Origin: a virus
Reading direction: 5' to 3' (one strand)
DNA length: 47,299 nt
Virus record (IMG/VR): IMGVR_UViG_3300008624_000021
Location: 1-47,299 of that record
Position numbers and translations under genes: made by a program
Shown here: positions 1 through 8,222 of the stretch, piece by piece
Numbering within the stretch: position 1 is the first letter of the stretch
Layout of the letters: the number at the start of each line of letters is the position of its first letter
The notes under the pieces: generated by a model
What the model was told of the DNA's origin: nothing
The model's database searches: none
What the model saw: only the letters and a program-made list of their open reading frames with translations

Positions 1-2190
1 TGTTCCCAACGTAGCATTAACAGTTGCATCTATTGCACCATCATTAGCATCATCATAAGCAAAAGAAATACCAGTATGCGAACCATTAGTTACTATTTGA
101 CCACCAACGACATCTTGTACTCTTTCGGTTGTATGCCATAAATTGGTAGGTGAACCATCTTCAGCAATATCATCTGTAACCAATGTTCTGGTTCCACCTA
201 AAGAAACTGAAGAACCATTGATTGTTATTGCACTATTTGCTAAATTAGAATTTGCAATAGAACCAGCAAGCATTGCATTTGTAACACCACTTGCTTTAAT
301 TCTTAGCACATCAGAATTGGTTTCTATTGAACTATCATCAACCCCAACAGCAAGTGATACTGAACCACCGAGAGAAACTACACCGCCACCAGAAAGACCA
401 TCACCAGCAGTTACGGTAACAGAAGAATTTGCTAAATTGGCATTCGCAATTGCAGTACCATTCCAAACACCAGTTGTAATAGTGCCTACAGTTGCTAGAT
501 TAGAAGCAGATGTGATACTATTTTGAGTTGCTGTTCCTATAGTACCGTAAATAGTTCCAAATTCTGCATTACCCAATGTTCCACTAAAAACTTCTGAAGT
601 ATTTGTTGCATCAGCAATGAACATAAACCGACTATTACTATCATTATAACCAAAAAATCCTAATTTGGCACTACCATCATAATATCTAAATTCCACACCC
701 CTATCTTTATTGTCATCTGAACTAGGAGCAGTATCACCACCTAATGTAAAAATTGGATCGTCTATTGTAACAACAGTTGAATTGACTTGAGTTGTTGTGC
801 CATTAACGGTAAGATTTCCTGTAATAGTAACATCATCAGGTAGACCTATTGTAACCGTTGCACCCTCAGAGCCAGAACCACTAACTTCTATTTCATTTGC
901 AGTTCCTGATATTCCAGCAACATAATTCCCAGAAGTATCCGTTCCTAGAGCAATTGCTAAATCACTTTTAACTTCTGATACACTTCTACCTTCAAGCCCA
1001 CTAGCAGTAAATTTAGCATAATCATTATCAGCAACCGAAGCATGGTCTATTGTAACTGTATTTGTATTAGCAATACCAAATGTTAATGCATTTTGCTTTG
1101 CATTCCAAGTGGCCGCAGAAGCAATATACCCATCTGCAATAGCAGTTCCTTGCCAAACACCAGTTCCAATAGTTCCAAGACCAGTAATCTGTGTTTGAGA
1201 TGCATCTACACTCAATGAATGAGCAATACCTTCACCAGATGTTGCACCAGTAGAAGTCAATCCTGTTCCAGCAGTTACGGTTGAAACATAATTTCCAGAA
1301 GTGTGTGTTCCTAATGTTAATGCATCTCTAGTAATTGTAACTGTATTTCCAGTTACAGCAGTTGTAATTCCAGTTCCACCCGTAAAAGTTAAGGTTTCAC
1401 CTGTATTGACTACATCAGTAGCAGAACCATCAGAAATTGTGAAACTTGTAGAAATTGAATTTGTTGAAAGTGCCGTAATATGACCCTGTGCATCAACTGT
1501 AATTGCTGGTATTGCAGTCGCACTACCATAAGAACCAGCAGTTACACCACTATTATCGTGGTTTATGGTAATTGTATTTCCACTACCCACACTGGTAAGA
1601 TATACTCCACCAGCAACAGTTAATGTTTCTGAATCTAAATCAATTGCAATTGTGCCACTATCACCCGTTGCATCAACATCCTGTGCCGTTACGCAAGTAT
1701 CAACATATAATTTAGTGGCAAAATTACCCCAAGTTGATCCATCATAACCCTCAAAACAAGATGTTGATGTGTTATAACGAACCTTACCTTGTGTAGCAGT
1801 TCCTCTTTGTGCCGTAGTTCCTACAGGTATTACTATACCACCAGTACCAGAAATGTGCAACTCTGATGTTGGTGCATTAGTATTGATACCCATTCTATCA
1901 GTAGCACTATCCCAGAACAACCCATTTCCACCAGAATCATCAGTAGTACTAAGAACCTTTCCATTAGACGCAAAAAATGGTATCGACTTAGTTGTACCGT
2001 CATTGATTGAACCAGAAGAAATTGGTGAGGTTAGATTTACAATACATCCTTCACTGGATTTGGTATACAGAATTGCTCCGCATCCAGAACTATCCATCAC
2101 ATTGACTGCAAGTTCCCCTATACTTAAATCACCCGTTGCTGGTGCAGACGTATTAGTGATGTTCCTTTTTGCTAGAAATAAGGTTGCCAT
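1..2190 (-). CDS. Fibre-like virion protein, 3' part outside window
   Basis: An uninterrupted minus-strand frame of 730 codons runs from an ATG at 2190 to the window edge, so the C-terminus is missing. An AGGA Shine-Dalgarno sits 8 nt upstream of the ATG. The protein starts MATLFLAKRNITNTSAPATG and continues with GELAV, the same kind of N-terminus as the two other large fibre proteins here, which suggests a shared virion-docking module. Around residues 100-125 it has an MGINTNAPTSELHISG stretch, a pattern common in phage fibre proteins that end in an S74 chaperone. The rest is low-complexity Gly/Thr/Ser/Asn beta-repeat sequence with recurring TLGTDTSGNYV and ITTGVWNGTAIA units. There are almost no charged clusters and no enzymatic motif. 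It is last in the minus-strand series inside the window. Fibre identity is inferred from composition and context. Confidence 0.8.
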   Translation of the reverse strand, partial: MATLFLAKRNITNTSAPATGDLSIGELAVNVMDSSGCGAILYTKSSEGCIVNLTSPISSGSINDGTTKSIPFFASNGKVLSTTDDSGGNGLFWDSATDRMGINTNAPTSELHISGTGGIVIPVGTTAQRGTATQGKVRYNTSTSCFEGYDGSTWGNFATKLYVDTCVTAQDVDATGDSGTIAIDLDSETLTVAGGVYLTSVGSGNTITINHDNSGVTAGSYGSATAIPAITVDAQGHITALSTNSISTSFTISDGSATDVVNTGETLTFTGGTGITTAVTGNTVTITRDALTLGTHTSGNYVSTVTAGTGLTSTGATSGEGIAHSLSVDASQTQITGLGTIGTGVWQGTAIADGYIASAATWNAKQNALTFGIANTNTVTIDHASVADNDYAKFTASGLEGRSVSEVKSDLAIALGTDTSGNYVAGISGTANEIEVSGSGSEGATVTIGLPDDVTITGNLTVNGTTTQVNSTVVTIDDPIFTLGGDTAPSSDDNKDRGVEFRYYDGSAKLGFFGYNDSNSRFMFIADATNTSEVFSGTLGNAEFGTIYGTIGTATQNSITSASNLATVGTITTGVWNGTAIANANLANSSVTVTAGDGLSGGGVVSLGGSVSLAVGVDDSSIETNSDVLRIKASGVTNAMLAGSIANSNLANSAITINGSSVSLGGTRTLVTDDIAEDGSPTNLWHTTERVQDVVGGQIVTNGSHTGISFAYDDANDGAIDATVNATLGT

Positions 2191-2199
2191 GTATTAGTC

Positions 2200-2613
2200 C
2201 TATTTTTTCGGTATGTTTTTCTTATCCTCTGGAATCAACTTTTGTAATTCAGCAACCTTCCCTTCCAACTCTCTGATCTTTGGTTTATAGAAAGTATCAA
2301 TCTTATTTGTCATATTCTGCATATCCGTAGTTGCATGTTCCAGCTCTGCTGTAGATTTGACCTGTTCATCTTTCAACTTGGAAATATCCGTTTTATTCTT
2401 TCTGGAAAATTCATCAATGGTCTTTTGAAGTTGTTCGTTTTCTGCAATAAGGTCTGGCATTTGAACCCGTTCTGCAAGCACCACTTGATAGTTTGCTTGC
2501 AGAATCAGATTCTGTTGCGATAACTCTGTAACTTTTTGTTGAGCAATTGCAATCAATGCATCCTTGACCTTAGACTCATCAATAGTAAATTCATCTTCTC
2601 TCTGTTGGTTCAT
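2200..2613 (-). CDS. Small coiled-coil protein
   Basis: This 137-residue protein is almost wholly helical and heptad-like: Leu/Ile/Val recur every three to four positions between Glu, Lys and Gln from residue 15 to 125, ending in a Lys/Pro tail. It has no membrane segment and no catalytic motif. A GAGGTG ribosome-binding site lies about 7 nt before the ATG. The gene sits between two fibre-like genes, so a trimerising or chaperone-like accessory role for fibres is possible, but nothing in the sequence proves it. A near-consensus late promoter (AATAAATA, 2630-2637) lies just upstream, which could give this gene and the next fibre gene their own late transcript. Confidence 0.75.
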   Translation of the reverse strand: MNQQREDEFTIDESKVKDALIAIAQQKVTELSQQNLILQANYQVVLAERVQMPDLIAENEQLQKTIDEFSRKNKTDISKLKDEQVKSTAELEHATTDMQNMTNKIDTFYKPKIRELEGKVAELQKLIPEDKKNIPKK

Positions 2614-2629
2614 CTAATCACCTCAGTTG

Positions 2630-2637
2630 TATTTATT
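2630..2637 (-). promoter_or_regulatory. Near-consensus T4-type late promoter
   Basis: The minus strand reads AATAAATA, one mismatch from the T4 late octamer TATAAATA. The expected start about six bases downstream is near 2624. That would give an 11-nt leader holding exactly the GAGG ribosome-binding site of the coiled-coil gene. It lies in the short gap after the 717-aa fibre gene. Confidence 0.45.
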
Positions 2638-4791
2638 TTACGATGCCGATCCCCATGTACCACCATCAATTGTAAAATTATCGAGATATGGCTTCTTTGA
2701 TGTAAAATTGGAATCAGTTGGCATCGTGTATGAAGTCTCACCAGCACCAGTTTCAACATAATGCCCTTCAGCACCACCATCCAGAATAGTGAATTTCTTA
2801 AAAGTATCTACAAAGAATTGAAGTTCACCATCATTCGCACCACCAAGAGTACTAGCAGTATCAAATTTTATACTATTAAGTTTTTGCTCATTTCCACTGA
2901 CATCATCATAAACGGCAGTTATTTTTAGAGCATCACTGGCATCTTTACCCATTGAAAAAGTAGGATCACCATTGTTTGTTGCATCAAATAAAGTAATATC
3001 AGCACCAAATGAGGCCAATCCTGTAACACCTAGTGTACCACTGGTCACAACATTACCCGTAGTATCAGCAACGGTAAAAACACCATCAACATCAATACCA
3101 GCATCTAATGATGCCAAACCACTAGCATTTATTACACCCAGAGTAGAAACACCTGTAACACCTAGTGTACCAGAAGTGGCAACATTTCCTGTGGAATCAG
3201 CAACGGTAAAAACACCATCAACATCAATACCAGCATCTAATGATGCCAAACCACTAGCATTTATTACACCTAGAGTGGAAGTGCCTGTAACACCCAGTGT
3301 ACCACCTATAGTCGTATTACCTGTACCATCTGCAACATCAAAATTTTCTGCGTCAATCCCACCTGTTAATGTAACTAAACCAGTAACATTTAATGTACCA
3401 GCAGTCGAAACATTACCCGATGTATCAGCAACTGTAAACGCAGTACCATCCATTGTCAATCCACCATTTAGTACAGTTGCACCAGAAACGGTAAGTGCTG
3501 TTAGTGTACCAACATTTGTCAATGATGAATTTACAACATTACTACCCAATGTAGTGGCATTCAAAACTGATACGTTAGTGATTTTGTAATCTGTTGCTCT
3601 TGTGCCATCCAAGTTTAGACCACCAGTACCTGTACCTGTATCAAAAGTCCAGTTATTGTTAGCATCATCCCATACGATTGTCTTATCCGATGCACCTTTC
3701 AGTGTAATACCACCACCATCAGCAGTCGTATCAGTAGGTGTATCAACAGAACCCAATTCTATATTTTTGTCATCAACAGTTACTGTCGTGGAATCAATAG
3801 TTGTAGTAGTTCCTTCAACGACCAAGTTACCCCAAACCGTTAAGTCTTTTGCTGTACCATTAACCCCGATGTCCACATTACCTTTGAAAGTAGTTTTCTG
3901 GTCAGAAGCAATAGATATTGCTTCAGTTGCAGATGAACTAGATGCATCAGTGGCAGTTGAACCTGTAAAAATCTTCAATTGCCCTTTTGCGTCATTTGAA
4001 GTACCTTCATGAGATGCAACAATTTTACCCAATTCATTATTTTTATGGTCTGTCATTTTGATGAATGTATCTGCCTGTTCATTGGCATTTTCATCGGTAT
4101 TATTCTTAATAGTTATTGTTGCATTATCTTCGGTGAAAGTTCCACTAGCCGCACTTATGTCACCTGTCATCGAAAGTGTGTTTGAACCAATATCTAGGTT
4201 TTGACCGACAGTAACTGTATCACTACCAAAAGTCAAATAAGTTTTCGGTGAACCCGCTTGGTCTTTGATGTTTAATGTAGTATTAAAAGTTAAATTTGAT
4301 GTTGCATCATTCATAGCAATATCACCCTTAACTTTAGAGTTTAATGCTACGGTATTAGCAGAACTATCAATAGATAAGTGAGTATCAGTACCATCAGTGA
4401 TTGTCAAAGCAGAAGTATTAGAATTTGGTATAACCAAACTACCTGTCTGCGTCATCGTTATAGTAGATGTAGTAGTTTCCCCTACTTGCGAACCAGCACT
4501 ACCAGTTACAGTACCAATATCAATAGTAGATGATTTATATTGTTTAACCTTACTAGCTGCATCTAAAACAACTGCATTTGATGCAATAATTTCACCAGCA
4601 GTATGATCCAACATCTTGACAAAGTGATCTCCACCAATAACACGAGCCGCATTTGCACTATCAGCAACCCATATGTAACCACCACCAGTATCACCAGTTG
4701 CAGTCGTCCGAGTACTATATGCCAATTCACCATATGTAATGGTTGGCACAACATCGGCAGTTGACCTTTTAATTTGTAATTGAGTAGCCAT
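2638..4791 (-). CDS. Tail-fibre-like protein with beta-repeats
   Basis: This 717-residue protein starts MATQLQIKRSTADVV and then GELAYST, matching the docking-type N-terminus of the other fibres in this window. Residues about 170-350 carry TVDDKNIELGSV and VVEGTTTTID segments, typical of structural fibre proteins in marine T4-like phages. Residues about 400-610 are repeats of the form TLGVTG.STLGVINASGLA with AGIDVDGVFTVADSTGNV. One 44-residue unit is duplicated nearly perfectly at DNA level. The C-terminus (about 610-717) is a unique domain with FFVDTFKKFTI and TIDGGTWGSAS. No S74 motif is visible. The ribosome-binding site AGGAG is 8 nt from the ATG. A role as a fibre or virion decoration protein is inferred; its receptor is unknown. 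Confidence 0.8.
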   Translation of the reverse strand: MATQLQIKRSTADVVPTITYGELAYSTRTTATGDTGGGYIWVADSANAARVIGGDHFVKMLDHTAGEIIASNAVVLDAASKVKQYKSSTIDIGTVTGSAGSQVGETTTSTITMTQTGSLVIPNSNTSALTITDGTDTHLSIDSSANTVALNSKVKGDIAMNDATSNLTFNTTLNIKDQAGSPKTYLTFGSDTVTVGQNLDIGSNTLSMTGDISAASGTFTEDNATITIKNNTDENANEQADTFIKMTDHKNNELGKIVASHEGTSNDAKGQLKIFTGSTATDASSSSATEAISIASDQKTTFKGNVDIGVNGTAKDLTVWGNLVVEGTTTTIDSTTVTVDDKNIELGSVDTPTDTTADGGGITLKGASDKTIVWDDANNNWTFDTGTGTGGLNLDGTRATDYKITNVSVLNATTLGSNVVNSSLTNVGTLTALTVSGATVLNGGLTMDGTAFTVADTSGNVSTAGTLNVTGLVTLTGGIDAENFDVADGTGNTTIGGTLGVTGTSTLGVINASGLASLDAGIDVDGVFTVADSTGNVATSGTLGVTGVSTLGVINASGLASLDAGIDVDGVFTVADTTGNVVTSGTLGVTGLASFGADITLFDATNNGDPTFSMGKDASDALKITAVYDDVSGNEQKLNSIKFDTASTLGGANDGELQFFVDTFKKFTILDGGAEGHYVETGAGETSYTMPTDSNFTSKKPYLDNFTIDGGTWGSAS
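3064..3270. repeat. 132-bp direct repeat inside a fibre gene
   Basis: A 75-bp block at 3064-3138 is repeated without a mismatch at 3196-3270, at a distance of 132 bp (44 codons, in frame). Flanking sequence on both sides is similar but diverged. The unit encodes the GIDVDGVFTVAD...GVINASGLASLDA motif. It could expand or contract by recombination without breaking the frame. Confidence 0.9.
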
Positions 4792-4802
4792 TTAAAATTC
4801 TC

Positions 4803-5234
4803 CTATTCTGTGGAAAAAACGTAGTTAGTAACAGTACCACTACTATTCTTAGACCTTAATTTTAATTTTCCATCTGCATTATCTACAAACAAAAATGCAC
4901 TGGAATTTGCCTGAGTACTAGGCAAATTGGAATCTGTTGTGAATGGCAATGTTGCTATAATTCCACCACCAGATAATTCAGATAATGCCAAAACATGTGT
5001 TGTTGCTGTTCCACCACTATCCTTTGATTGAACTTTTAATTTGCCATCGGACGCAGTGTACAAAACAGAAGTCGAATTCGTCTGTGATGCTGAACTTGGT
5101 GCAGTAGACGAAAATCCCATAGTCAAAGTCGATGCGTCTGCCGTTATTGTATTTAGTTTACTTATAAGTCCATTCACCCTTGTCATAAAAGTGTTGAATG
5201 TGTCTGTAAGAACCAAACTAGTTATGGTTGCCAT
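4803..5234 (-). CDS. Small structural-type protein with internal duplication
   Basis: This 143-residue protein has a helical N-terminus (about 1-35, NTFMTRVNGLISKLNTI) and then two related units at about 50-85 and 105-143. Each contains a DGKLK-V/L-Q/R-SK-D/N-S-G/S-GT core followed by a beta-strand (THVLALS, TNYVFST). It lacks enzymatic motifs. An AGGAG ribosome-binding site precedes the ATG by 7 nt. It sits between the glycan genes and the 717-aa fibre gene. I read it as a small virion or fibre-associated protein of unknown function. The internal duplication is seen directly; the role is inference. Confidence 0.7.
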   Translation of the reverse strand: MATITSLVLTDTFNTFMTRVNGLISKLNTITADASTLTMGFSSTAPSSASQTNSTSVLYTASDGKLKVQSKDSGGTATTHVLALSELSGGGIIATLPFTTDSNLPSTQANSSAFLFVDNADGKLKLRSKNSSGTVTNYVFSTE

Positions 5235-5248
5235 TTGTTATCTCCTAA

Positions 5249-6091
5249 TTAGTCATTTCTTCGTAACATCTTATGAGTGATATTCATTAGATTATTTACG
5301 TTTATGTGTTTTATTTCTAAATATTTTCTCAAAAGTCTTTCTGGCATATATGGAACATCTGAATTTCTCAAAACCATATCGAAATTCTCTCCTGCTTTGG
5401 CATGTACATCCATTACTTTACTTTTCCCAAACAAAAACCCATCATTAACATAATATGTTCTATGTCTAATCTGTGAATCCATGTCTGAATATCTATAAAC
5501 GTTGTTGTATAATGTTCCATGAAACATTAGAGGCAATTGTTCAAAGGTGTAAATTGTATTTTTCTTTAATATATTATATTTGAAATTTATCTTCTTACTT
5601 ATCCAACTATCAAATCTAGCTCTAATTACTACATCATAAATAATCTGTTCAGACCTTTCAATCTTCCGTTTTATCTCATTACACTTATTTATAGAATAAT
5701 ACATACTATCAGCATTGTAAAAATATCTTTCAGTCCAATCCTTATACATATCAATCGGAGCTCTTTCCCGTCTTAATTTATAATCACTTTGAGGAAAGGA
5801 TTCAATTGGTTCTTCCACACACATCTCTCTTGGGTTGTATAGATTTTCAATGACTTCAATTGTATCTTCTTCTACAATTGAACTCATTATTCCTTCCACT
5901 TGAGGCCCATCGGTCTTATTCAAACTCTCTGCATATGCATTCTCAAATGTAGTACCGACATAAGATTCATCCCACCAAGTATGAACAAAAATATCTAAGT
6001 TACTATTTTCCTGTATGATTGTTGAATTTAAATTATCCCACCCTGCTCTAACATTTCTGGGCTGTCCTGACAAACATAATGCAATTCTCAT
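5249..6091 (-). CDS. Putative glycosyltransferase-like protein
   Basis: This 280-residue cytosolic protein begins with MRIALCLSGQPRNVRAGW, an N-terminal signature (SGQ.R after a hydrophobic strand) that I associate with poorly characterised sugar-transferase-like proteins in phages, giant viruses and polysaccharide loci. It is followed by DIFVHTWWDES. Residues 152-163 (YDVVIRARFDSW) resemble the strand plus R.R.D motif of GT-A-like surface-glycan enzymes such as the WavE group. There is no signal peptide. The ATG lies one base after the stop of the preceding GDPD-like gene, so the two are translationally coupled. It is the last gene of the glycan island before the fibre genes resume. Its family is assigned from motif memory only; donor and acceptor are unknown. 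Confidence 0.5.
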   Translation of the reverse strand: MRIALCLSGQPRNVRAGWDNLNSTIIQENSNLDIFVHTWWDESYVGTTFENAYAESLNKTDGPQVEGIMSSIVEEDTIEVIENLYNPREMCVEEPIESFPQSDYKLRRERAPIDMYKDWTERYFYNADSMYYSINKCNEIKRKIERSEQIIYDVVIRARFDSWISKKINFKYNILKKNTIYTFEQLPLMFHGTLYNNVYRYSDMDSQIRHRTYYVNDGFLFGKSKVMDVHAKAGENFDMVLRNSDVPYMPERLLRKYLEIKHINVNNLMNITHKMLRRND

Positions 6092-6092
6092 C

Positions 6093-6557
6093 TCAAAAAC
6101 CCCTATTGGATCTATACCTCTCCCATCCTTCTGGAATTAAAAAATCACTACACACCCCTGCGTATCTATGAACATTAATTATTTTACTAGAAGCAAGTTC
6201 TGGCAAAACACATATCGACTTGGATGTTAATGGTTTATCACGATAAGTCCATATATATCCTCTGTTGGTGAGACTACAATCATCTTCCTGATGCCAGAAA
6301 CAATGAATATCATTTTCTAACATATATTCCAGAGCATCAATATTCTTTGCATGACACCACATTCTATCGTCTAAAAAAGATTCTTCAACATCATATAATG
6401 GTGAATCATGTCCTAACACTACCGTACCATCAATATACCAAACGTCAACTTCTACTTCCACTTCTTTTAGTGCATTACTAATATAATCTGGATGATTTTC
6501 TTTCAATTCATTTGGGCCATCCAAATTTCCACGATGTGAAATGATTTTCATTTCCAT
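6093..6557 (-). CDS. GDPD-like phosphodiesterase, short
   Basis: The frame opens upstream at 6605, but the best start is the ATG at 6557, preceded by GGAGGG with a 7-nt gap and lying two bases after the stop of the methyltransferase gene. From there the protein has 154 residues. It shows the glycerophosphodiester phosphodiesterase core: HRG at residues 8-10, E36-x-D38 in VEVDVWYIDG, and H50-D51 in VVLGHDSPLY. These are the expected acid/base histidines and metal ligands. Typical GDPD enzymes are about 250 residues, so this is a minimal or trimmed TIM-barrel. It may act on a glycerophosphoryl or other phosphodiester substituent of a glycan; this is inferred from the neighbours (methyltransferase, cupin, nucleotidyltransferase). 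Confidence 0.65.
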   Translation of the reverse strand: MEMKIISHRGNLDGPNELKENHPDYISNALKEVEVEVDVWYIDGTVVLGHDSPLYDVEESFLDDRMWCHAKNIDALEYMLENDIHCFWHQEDDCSLTNRGYIWTYRDKPLTSKSICVLPELASSKIINVHRYAGVCSDFLIPEGWERYRSNRGF

Positions 6558-6559
6558 TA

Positions 6560-7177
6560 TTATACCCTCCGTTCCACAAACCCAATCCCATAATCCCTGA
6601 TGCATTTATTCCCACTAAAAATCCATAAATCAGGTCTTAAATTATTTACAAACTTTTGTGGGCCTGGATGGGATGTTATATCATGAAACCCCACTACACC
6701 AAAATTTGATAGTAATCTGGTATATTCCCAATCATCTAAAACCTGATTGATGCTGTGCCAACCATCAATAAAAATAAAATCTAATTTCTCCACTCCTTTG
6801 GATTTAATAAAATTTACTACAGTACCAAAATTTGATGAGTTCTCTTTTACTGTGAATATATTCCGAGATTTATTGTCTAGGAATGATTTATCTTCAATAT
6901 CAACACCAAAATAAAAAACGTCATCACCCTTTTCTTTCAAAAAACAATGAGTTGATGAATTTTCACCATTTCTATACACCCCAATTTCCAAAATGGATTT
7001 CCATTTAGATTTAATTTTAGAAATTTCATTCAATAAACTAACTTTATTGCATTCAGTAAATTCTACTTCCAAACCACAAAAAGGAACCTTCCAGCCTAGT
7101 AGGATAGGATCATCAACATCATCCCGAACATCACCAAATCTTATATCCTCGATCAAATCATCTTCCCATTTTAGCAT
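6560..7177 (-). CDS. Class I SAM-dependent methyltransferase
   Basis: Counting from the ATG at 7177, the protein has 205 residues. That start has TGAGG six to seven nt upstream and sits one base after the stop of the cupin gene; an in-frame ATG at 7189 and a TTG at 7201 are weaker options. The Rossmann motifs are clear: ILEIGVYRNG (62-71, SAM-binding loop), FGVDIED (90-96, acidic residue for the ribose) and DFIFIDGWHS (133-142, strand 4), then a conserved GVVGFHDI. The pattern fits the Methyltransf_24 type found in glycan clusters, which O- or N-methylate sugars. The substrate is unknown; context suggests capping or modification of the sugar made by the neighbouring genes. Confidence 0.75.
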   Translation of the reverse strand: MLKWEDDLIEDIRFGDVRDDVDDPILLGWKVPFCGLEVEFTECNKVSLLNEISKIKSKWKSILEIGVYRNGENSSTHCFLKEKGDDVFYFGVDIEDKSFLDNKSRNIFTVKENSSNFGTVVNFIKSKGVEKLDFIFIDGWHSINQVLDDWEYTRLLSNFGVVGFHDITSHPGPQKFVNNLRPDLWIFSGNKCIRDYGIGFVERRV

Positions 7178-7178
7178 T

Positions 7179-7499
7179 TCAAACCTCATACTTATCACCA
7201 ATCACAGATGGTACTTTTACCACAACAACTGTACAATCTTCTAAAAATTCTGGTTCTGCTATTTCATTTTTTCTAATAACAAAAACATCACCAGAGGATA
7301 GTTTTTGGTCACAGATAATCATTTTACCAGCAATTAGTAAATTGTACTCATCCGATTCACGGTGGAAGTGTCGTGGCCAATCTTCTCCTTTTTTATGTAC
7401 TACTGAACCTATCTCAAAATCTTTTGTTCTCAGAACAGATGGTTCAAAATCACCAATAAACCATCCTCTCCAGAAATCACTCAACTTATAAACTTCCAT
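7179..7499 (-). CDS. Small cupin protein
   Basis: This 106-residue single-domain cupin has motif 1 at about 38-58 (H44-F-H46, D50/E51, then G58) and motif 2 around GDVFVI (69-74) and the following strand. The His-x-His and acidic residue suggest a bound metal. It starts at an ATG with GGAGG six nt upstream and overlaps the end of the nucleotidyltransferase gene by 14 nt. Small cupins next to sugar nucleotidyltransferases are often isomerases, epimerases or sugar-binding accessories in nucleotide-sugar synthesis. Which applies here cannot be told. A second cupin (25442-25780) pairs with a second nucleotidyltransferase on the other side of the giant fibre gene. Confidence 0.75.
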   Translation of the reverse strand: MEVYKLSDFWRGWFIGDFEPSVLRTKDFEIGSVVHKKGEDWPRHFHRESDEYNLLIAGKMIICDQKLSSGDVFVIRKNEIAEPEFLEDCTVVVVKVPSVIGDKYEV

Positions 7500-8205
7500 T
7501 ATATACCTCCAAAAATCTATTCAAATCATCAGGTGTTCCAACTGCATGATGTTGCTCTCTTGCAATATGATATACACCAATATGCAAACTGTCCACCAGA
7601 TAGTTATATGTAGGGCCAACATAATACTCACCATTTGGTGCAGTATCTTTATTTTCAATCATCATTTTTGCGGAATTAACAAAATCACTACCTCTTTTCC
7701 AATAATGAACTCCATTGAGAGATACATTACTAATAACTTCCTTTTCTCTGATCTCTAATACCCTACCACTTCGGTCAAGCCTGGCATAACTATTTTTAGG
7801 AGTATCAGATTCATAGGTAACAATGACACCATCCATTTTAGGGTTTCTGGCATAATACAAAAAATCATTGAAATCCCAAAATAATATTTGGTCACAATTT
7901 GCAATTAACAATTCTTCATTGAAATTTATATATTCCTTTGCCAATAAACATGAAGATGTAGGGCCATTAGTTACATTAATAATATCTATTATAATTGGAT
8001 TGTCACAAACGTTTCCTAAGACATTTCTGGTATCAGTATCAAGTTTTCGTGTTATAAAAATAAATTGGACATCCGTTATATTAAAGGATTCTATAGCCCT
8101 TTCAATCATAGTTTTCCCAGATACATTTATAAGAAATTTTGGAATATCATATCCTTCGTTCTTGAATCTTTGCCCTAACCCTGCCATTGGTATTAATATA
8201 TTCAT
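7486..8205 (-). CDS. Sugar-phosphate nucleotidyltransferase
   Basis: This 239-residue protein belongs to the NTP_transferase (RfbA/GlmU-like) superfamily. Residues 1-25 hold the nucleotide-binding signature IPMAGLGQRF...IPKFLI, with the lysine of PKF at 23, and residues 103-106 (NCDQ) give the metal-binding aspartate. It lacks the long C-terminal left-handed helix of bifunctional enzymes, so it is a stand-alone pyrophosphorylase. Such enzymes activate a sugar 1-phosphate with an NTP; the sugar and nucleotide are not deducible. GAGG lies six nt from the ATG. The gene is followed by overlapping cupin, methyltransferase and GDPD-like genes, which suggests one pathway. Confidence 0.8.
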   Translation of the reverse strand: MNILIPMAGLGQRFKNEGYDIPKFLINVSGKTMIERAIESFNITDVQFIFITRKLDTDTRNVLGNVCDNPIIIDIINVTNGPTSSCLLAKEYINFNEELLIANCDQILFWDFNDFLYYARNPKMDGVIVTYESDTPKNSYARLDRSGRVLEIREKEVISNVSLNGVHYWKRGSDFVNSAKMMIENKDTAPNGEYYVGPTYNYLVDSLHIGVYHIAREQHHAVGTPDDLNRFLEVYNGSL

Positions 8206-8222
8206 AAACCACCTCTACATTT

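Noticed and set aside
143-5280. Several + strand open frames over the fibre genes
   Set aside because: They are antisense shadows of long minus-strand repeat-rich coding sequence, have no ribosome-binding sites and read as low-complexity Val/Pro/Thr protein.
5686-5693. TATAAATA on the minus strand inside the 280-aa gene
   Set aside because: No gene start follows within about 450 nt; it encodes Ser-Ile-Asn-Lys.
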